Source: Spirosoma aureum (lineage in GTDB: Bacteria > Bacteroidota > Bacteroidia > Cytophagales > Spirosomataceae). Taken from it: DNA of 64,000 bases. The stretch is from contig NZ_CP050063.1 in NCBI RefSeq assembly GCF_011604685.1, forward strand, positions 4,920,501-4,984,500. The letters run 5' to 3'. Position 1 is the stretch's first letter. Every line of letters starts with the position of its first letter. Shown piece by piece: positions 59,738 through 64,000 of the stretch. The notes under the pieces were generated by a model. It did not search any database, was not told the DNA's origin, and worked only from the letters and a program-made list of their open reading frames with translations. Both the position numbers and the translations under genes were made by a program.

Positions 59738-60012
59738 TCAATTGGTTGCCCCGCCATTCACTAACAAGTGCTGCCCATTCATAAAGGAAGACAGGTCGCT
59801 GGCAAAAAACCCAGCAACGTTAGCCACATCGTCTACGTCGGCCAATCGACCCATTGGGCAGCTTTCAGGCAATTGTTTTCATAGATCAGGATAGCTGGCC
59901 GAGTCGGTAAAGATGCCGGAATAATCAACGGCAAATGGAATGATCGAGTTTACCGTAACGCTCCGATGACCTATCTCCTTTGACAGAATATCGACCAGGT
60001 AGCTTAGTGTCG
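59738..60012 (-). pseudogene. SDR oxidoreductase remnant (C-terminal part)
   Basis: Read on the minus strand, the segment gives an SDR C-terminus: Tyr-Leu-Val-Asp-Ile-Leu-Ser-Lys-Glu-Ile-Gly, Val-Thr-Val-Asn-Ser-Ile, then Met-Gly-Arg-Leu-Ala-Asp-Val-Asp-Asp-Val-Ala and Asn-Gly-Gln-His-Leu-Leu-Val-Asn-Gly-Gly. A TGA stop interrupts the frame after Tyr-Pro-Asp-Leu, where family members usually have Arg. The N-terminal half, including the nucleotide motif, is missing. It abuts a second pseudogene on the same strand. Confidence 0.75.
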
Positions 60013-60299
60013 TTTTGCTGCCCCCATCTCCTTTGGGCAGGTTGCTTTTTTGGCAGACTTTCAGCATCACTTTCCAGCGACGTAGTTGAAGCCGGAATTG
60101 TATATACCATCCAATGCCAAAGTCCGCTTCCTGTCGGTGCGTCAATAGCATACATCGTCACTGCTAAGGCTTTTATTTGGGTGAGCATAACCTCTCAATG
60201 CAATTCTGATGAGATGTGTTCGCCCGAACGGTCAGGGGCAAATTGTTGACTGGTAAACAGTCCACCAAGTTCCTTGCTTTTCAAGGTAAACGTTTTCGC
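60003..60299 (-). pseudogene. YbhB/YbcL-type (PEBP) protein remnant
   Basis: The minus strand encodes the phosphatidylethanolamine-binding-protein pattern: Phe-Thr-Leu-Lys-Ser, Ile-Ser-Ser-Glu-Leu-His, then Ala-Leu-Ala-Val-Thr-Met-Tyr and Asp-Ala-Pro-Thr-Gly-Ser-Gly-Leu-Trp-His-Trp-Met-Val-Tyr-Thr-Ile-Pro-Ala. A TGA replaces the Trp expected after Leu-His. After Asn-Asp-Thr-Lys-Leu-Pro-Gly the similarity ends at the SDR remnant. Usually these proteins have 150-190 residues. Confidence 0.72.
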
Positions 60300-60544
60300 C
60301 AATCACTGCTGGCTACTATCGTGGCAGGGAATTCTGTTGCTATTATTTGCTTATAGTGTTTGAATTCTGTGCAAGGGATTATACAAAGACGGGCAGTCAA
60401 CAAAAGGCAATCGTTCAGAAAGTATTGCTAAAGTTCAATTTTTAATTTGAATAAAGAGTAGGCTGCACATTGCACATTTGTTAAGATCTAGTTTCAGAAT
60501 CTTTCTCTGAATGCAAAACCAATGTCCGTTTCTGTATAGGAAGT

Positions 60545-60560
60545 TGTCCATTTTTGGACA
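60545..60560. promoter_or_regulatory. Inverted repeat TGTCC-N6-GGACA, copy 2
   Basis: TGTCC at 60545-60549 and GGACA at 60556-60560, within a longer TTGTCCA-N4-TGGACAA. It lies about 115 nt before the PadR start. The 60300-60675 gap holds no gene; it is AT-rich leader sequence. Confidence 0.5.
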
Positions 60561-60675
60561 AGTTATTAGCGGCAGAGCCTAGAGTAAAGCCCATTTTGGT
60601 CCTATACACCACTTTTAATAATTTGGCAAAATATTTGTACGACAAAGTCTATACTAATTATCATCTCGTGCTACT

Positions 60676-61014
60676 ATGAAACGAGCTTTTTTAGGGGAAT
60701 TGGAAGAAGTTGTTCTATTGACAGTGGCCGCACTGCAAGAACAGGCTTATTGCGCCTTGATTACGCAAACGATTGACCAGCAGATGGCCCGTAGCATCAG
60801 CTTTCCTACGGTTCACACCACCCTGCAACGACTCGCCGAGAAAGGATTTGTCTCCTCCCAGATGGGTGGCGCAACTGCCGAGCGGGGTGGACGACAAAAA
60901 CGACTCTTTACTGTCACGGTGGCTGGTCAGCGTGCCCTGATCGAGTGTCGGCTGGTACGTAGCCAACTGTGGGAGCAAATTCCAACACCCGTATTACAAC
61001 TATGGGGCGCTTAA
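60676..61014 (+). CDS. PadR-family transcriptional regulator
   Basis: A 112-residue winged-helix regulator. It opens Met-Lys-Arg-Ala-Phe-Leu-Gly-Glu-Leu-Glu-Glu-Val-Val-Leu-Leu-Thr-Val, with a helix-turn-helix ending Phe-Pro-Thr-Val-His-Thr-Thr-Leu-Gln-Arg-Leu. The wing has Ala-Glu-Arg-Gly-Gly-Arg-Gln-Lys-Arg-Leu-Phe-Thr-Val. It lacks the long C-terminal dimerisation helices of classical PadR, as usual for the short type. The 3' end overlaps the permease gene, so both are made from one message and it probably autoregulates through the TGTCC repeat upstream. Confidence 0.92.
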   Translation: MKRAFLGELEEVVLLTVAALQEQAYCALITQTIDQQMARSISFPTVHTTLQRLAEKGFVSSQMGGATAERGGRQKRLFTVTVAGQRALIECRLVRSQLWEQIPTPVLQLWGA

Positions 61015-63731
61015 CGGATGATGACAAGCGGTATTCACAGCCACCGGAACCCCGACCGCCCCACTGGGCCGAGTGGCTATTGAGCCAGTTCTGTCCGCCC
61101 GGCCTGGAAGATGAGCTACATGGCGATCTGCTCGAAATGTACGCTTACTGGGTGAAGACCGTCGGTGTACAGGGCGCATACTGGCGGTATGTCTGGGCTG
61201 TACTGCGGGTAATACGTCCGTTACCCTTGTTTAGGGCCCAAAAAACCCAGGATTATTCCCAACCCAATAGCCTTAATCCGACTATGTTACTCAATTATGT
61301 TAAAGTTGCCTGGCGCAACATTATTAAAAGCAAATCATTCTCCTCTATTAACGTATTTGGACTGGCGCTGGGCATGACCTGTTGCATGCTGTTGATGCTT
61401 TACATACGCAGTGAATTATCGTTCGATACGCAACACCAATACGCCAAAAGCTTGTATTTGGTGGGCTCACGGGCGACAATTGGACAGAATACAGGGCAGG
61501 AGTTTCCGATGGCGTCTGCGCCTTATGGACCAGCACTTAAAGCTGAATATCCGGAAATTGCGCAGATAGCCCGATTATACATCGCCGATGAAAAGTCGTT
61601 GCTCCAGGTGCGCGAGCCGGGAAAGCCGCTGAAATCGTTTTACGAAACGAAAGGGTATCAGGTCGATTCAACCTTCTTTGATTTGTTTACCTACACCTTC
61701 ACAGAAGGCGATTCCCGAACTGCTCTGACGGACCCGCATTCGGTGGTATTGTCAGATGTGGTGGCAGCCAAGTTGTTTGGCACTACGTCGGTGCTCGGCC
61801 GACTGGTTCGGATCGGGGGTGAAGCTGGTATGGGCGAGGAATTTAAAGTGACAGGGGTGTACCAGAACACCACGACCAACTCGCACATCGACGCTCGCTT
61901 CTTTATTCCCCTTGCCTCGGGCGAGTTGGGAAATTACCTGCGGGAGGGCCAGCTGGATTTTGCCAATAACAACATGTTTTTGACGTATCTTCGGCTACAA
62001 CCCAATACCGATCCCCGGGCATTAACCGCAAAGCTGCCCGCATTCATTGAAAAATATGCCCGCGCTGACCTCAAATCAGTGGGTTTCGATCGGCAGTTAT
62101 TTCTAGTACCCGTTCCAGATCTGCACCTTTATCCTAATTTTCAGTCGGTGGTTACGCCGACAAATAGTATTACGTACCTCTATATACTGGGATCGATTGC
62201 CCTCTTTACATTGCTGATTGCCTGCATTAATTTCATGAACTTAGCGACGGCACGTTCGGCCAAACGGGCAGCGGAAGTAGGCGTTCGAAAAGTGATGGGG
62301 GCGCAGCAGGGCGCGCTTGTGTGGCAGTTTCTGGGCGAATCAGTCATACTTACCTTCCTGGCGTTCCTGATTGCGTTAGGACTGGGTGTTTTATTCTTGC
62401 CTATGTTCAACCAGCTCACTGGCAAGGCCTTGTCGATGAGTGAATTATTTGAGCCGAGAACGCTTTTCGCTTTGCTGGGAATGGCCTTGATAACGGGATT
62501 GTTAGCGGGCAGTTATCCGGCTTTTTATCTGTCGTTATTTGACCCGGCGAAGGTGTTAAAAGGCAAGTTTACGAATTCATTGTCGGCAGTAGCGTTACGT
62601 CGTGGTTTGGTCGTATTTCAGTTTATGGTGTCAGTTGGCCTGGTATTGGCCTCGTTTGTCATTCAGAAACAGATGCATTACCTGCGCGACAAGCCACTGG
62701 GTTTTACGCAGGATCAGCAGATTGCCATTCCATTCCGAAGCGGTGAGTCGCGTGCTGTCTACACCGCTTTCCGCAGCGAAATTTTGCGAAACAATCAGGT
62801 TATATCAGCCGCTGGGACGCAATTCTACCCCGGTATTGCTAACCAGAGCGATATGGTGTTTCATAGGCCCGACCAGAGCGTTACACAAGGACAGGATATC
62901 CGCACCAATCGGGTCGATTTTGAATTCCTGCAAACCATGAGTTTTCAACTAAAACAGGGCCGTTTGTTTTCGCGGCAGTTTCCTGGAGACACAGCTAATC
63001 GACTTATCGTTAATGAAGCTACGCTACGTAAATTTCAGATACCCGAGGCCAAAGCCATTGGTCAACGGCTGGACTTCGACTGGCAGGGCCAAACAACACC
63101 CTTTGAAATTGTAGGCGTCGTGAAGGACTTTCACTATGAAGACCTGCACCAACCCATTACGCCCTATGCGTTCTTGTTGAGTCGACGCCCAAGTTTCAAT
63201 TATATCATCGTTCACGTCAACACGGCCAACATGACGAACATTCTAGGCTTTCTAGAGCAGAAATGGAAGGCGTTACGTCCCGACGAACCGTTTGAATATA
63301 CCTTCCTGAACGAAGATTTTCAGAAAAACTACCAGGCAGAAGCCCGTACGTCGCGGATTGTGCGCACATTTACGATCATCTCCATTTTGATCTCGTGTCT
63401 GGGTCTGTTCGGGCTGGCTACGTTTGCCGCACAACAACGCCGGAAAGAAATCGGTGTGCGCAAAGTGCTCGGCGCGTCAGTAACCAGTATTGTGCTGTTA
63501 CTCACCAAAGATTTTCTGAAACTGGTTTTCATCGCTATTCTGATTGCCTCACCAATTGCCTGGTACGCCATGCATCGATGGCTCCAGTTATTCGAGTACC
63601 GCATTGACATTCCATGGTGGGTATTCGTTGGGGCTGGTGCCCTGGCGTTGTTACTAGCGTTTATTACAGTCACGTTTCAAAGCCTCAGATCGGCGCTTGT
63701 TAATCCCGTGAAGAGCTTACATACTGATTAA
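61002..63731 (+). CDS. FtsX-like ABC transporter permease with prefix domain
   Basis: A 909-residue inner-membrane protein, a paralogue of the divergent permease that starts at 58488. The prefix domain (about 15-85) has Leu-Glu-Asp-Glu-Leu-His-Gly-Asp-Leu-Leu-Glu-Met. The first span is near 125, then a MacB-like periplasmic domain. FtsX module 1 has Ala-Glu-Val-Gly-Val-Arg-Lys-Val-Met-Gly-Ala and module 2 has Lys-Glu-Ile-Gly-Val-Arg-Lys-Val-Leu-Gly-Ala near the end. The ATG at 61002 overlaps the PadR stop by 13 nt; a GTG at 60969 is possible. There is no ATPase domain, so it may work with an ATPase encoded elsewhere or without one. Confidence 0.92.
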   Translation: MGRLTDDDKRYSQPPEPRPPHWAEWLLSQFCPPGLEDELHGDLLEMYAYWVKTVGVQGAYWRYVWAVLRVIRPLPLFRAQKTQDYSQPNSLNPTMLLNYVKVAWRNIIKSKSFSSINVFGLALGMTCCMLLMLYIRSELSFDTQHQYAKSLYLVGSRATIGQNTGQEFPMASAPYGPALKAEYPEIAQIARLYIADEKSLLQVREPGKPLKSFYETKGYQVDSTFFDLFTYTFTEGDSRTALTDPHSVVLSDVVAAKLFGTTSVLGRLVRIGGEAGMGEEFKVTGVYQNTTTNSHIDARFFIPLASGELGNYLREGQLDFANNNMFLTYLRLQPNTDPRALTAKLPAFIEKYARADLKSVGFDRQLFLVPVPDLHLYPNFQSVVTPTNSITYLYILGSIALFTLLIACINFMNLATARSAKRAAEVGVRKVMGAQQGALVWQFLGESVILTFLAFLIALGLGVLFLPMFNQLTGKALSMSELFEPRTLFALLGMALITGLLAGSYPAFYLSLFDPAKVLKGKFTNSLSAVALRRGLVVFQFMVSVGLVLASFVIQKQMHYLRDKPLGFTQDQQIAIPFRSGESRAVYTAFRSEILRNNQVISAAGTQFYPGIANQSDMVFHRPDQSVTQGQDIRTNRVDFEFLQTMSFQLKQGRLFSRQFPGDTANRLIVNEATLRKFQIPEAKAIGQRLDFDWQGQTTPFEIVGVVKDFHYEDLHQPITPYAFLLSRRPSFNYIIVHVNTANMTNILGFLEQKWKALRPDEPFEYTFLNEDFQKNYQAEARTSRIVRTFTIISILISCLGLFGLATFAAQQRRKEIGVRKVLGASVTSIVLLLTKDFLKLVFIAILIASPIAWYAMHRWLQLFEYRIDIPWWVFVGAGALALLLAFITVTFQSLRSALVNPVKSLHTD

Positions 63732-63753
63732 CCCTCTTCTTTTCTATAAATCT

Positions 63754-64000
63754 ATGAAACATAGTACTGTTGCCTTGCTTTTCAGCTTTGTATTAACCAG
63801 CGCCTTTGCTCAAACGAACACCGATGATGTGACTGGGGTTCGGCAGGCCTGCTTCAATTACATCGATACGTTTTACAAAGCCGATACTACATTGGCTTAT
63901 CAGAGTGTACACCCAACTCTTCAGAAACGTGGCTTTGCGTTCGAACAAAAAACGGGGAGTTACTCGAAACAGTTGGAAATGCCTTTTCCGGCCTTGATCC
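63754..64000 (+). CDS. Secreted NTF2/lumazine-binding-like protein (3' partial)
   Basis: The frame from ATG runs off the right edge after 82 residues. A signal peptide (Lys-His-Ser-Thr-Val-Ala-Leu-Leu-Phe-Ser) ends in Ala-Phe-Ala-Gln. The visible mature part has Val-Arg-Gln-Ala-Cys-Phe-Asn-Tyr-Ile-Asp-Thr-Phe-Tyr-Lys-Ala-Asp-Thr and Val-His-Pro-Thr-Leu-Gln-Lys-Arg-Gly-Phe, the opening of putative lumazine-binding (NTF2-like) proteins. It starts 22 nt after the permease and is likely co-transcribed with it. Confidence 0.75.
   Translation, partial: MKHSTVALLFSFVLTSAFAQTNTDDVTGVRQACFNYIDTFYKADTTLAYQSVHPTLQKRGFAFEQKTGSYSKQLEMPFPALI

Overview
The window looks like a chromosome segment of a Cytophagales/Spirosomaceae-type Bacteroidetes (Spirosoma-like). 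This is inferred from gene content: a PorQ-type type IX secretion protein, a DUF5686/carboxypeptidase-regulatory outer-membrane protein, FtsX-like permeases with an N-terminal prefix domain and a PadR partner, Tat-exported Gfo/Idh/MocA proteins, a ThuA protein and a PVC-type cytochrome. Start regions carry -7 boxes of the TAnnTTTG type and rarely a Shine-Dalgarno sequence, and TTG/GTG starts are common. No rRNA, tRNA, CRISPR array, integrase or transposase was seen.

Layout. 1-6.5 kb: a partial lipoprotein, a class III aminotransferase, an acyl-CoA carboxylase beta subunit with a 38-aa membrane peptide downstream, an outer-membrane-type protein, porQ and a DHFR-like reductase. 7-17.3 kb: a DUF5686 protein, then an eight-gene run (glycosyltransferase, SpsF-type cytidylyltransferase, split transketolase, GSA-type aminotransferase, SDR, KdsC-type phosphatase, NeuB-type synthase). 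Together these read as a pathway for a CMP-activated, probably amino-substituted 3-deoxy-2-ulosonic acid and its transfer to a surface glycan. No UDP-sugar dehydratase or 2-epimerase is present, so the entry route seems unusual. This is the best candidate for an undescribed system here.

17.3-23.3 kb: a long palindromic element, a sterol-desaturase-like hydroxylase, an SMR transporter, an alpha/beta hydrolase, hslU, an MFS exporter with a translationally coupled small protein, and a DUF4440-like lipoprotein. 23.4-28.6 kb (minus strand): ThuA, a multidomain PVC-type cytochrome and a sugar isomerase/epimerase, probably one periplasmic sugar-oxidation operon. 28.8-35.2 kb: a DUF2071 protein, an alpha/beta hydrolase, a FAD monooxygenase divergent from an AraC regulator, and a large glycosidase.

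35.5-40.8 kb: a VOC protein and a Gfo/Idh/MocA oxidoreductase, then a FucP/NagP-type transporter, nagA and nagB, which together form an N-acetylglucosamine catabolic operon. 40.9-49.6 kb: a membrane protein, an LLM flavin oxidoreductase, a three-subunit PaoABC-like molybdenum oxidoreductase, a second long palindrome and a second Tat-exported oxidoreductase. 49.7-55.7 kb: a small secreted protein, a NUDIX hydrolase, a Crp/Fnr regulator with a DoxX gene behind an FNR-like site, a hybrid histidine kinase, a small basic protein and a secreted hydrolase.

55.8-64 kb: two divergent prefix-domain FtsX permeases. The stretch between them holds a GIY-YIG protein, decayed SDR and PEBP genes, and two copies of an identical-geometry inverted repeat (TGTCC-N6-GGACA). 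The window ends inside a secreted NTF2/lumazine-binding-like gene.
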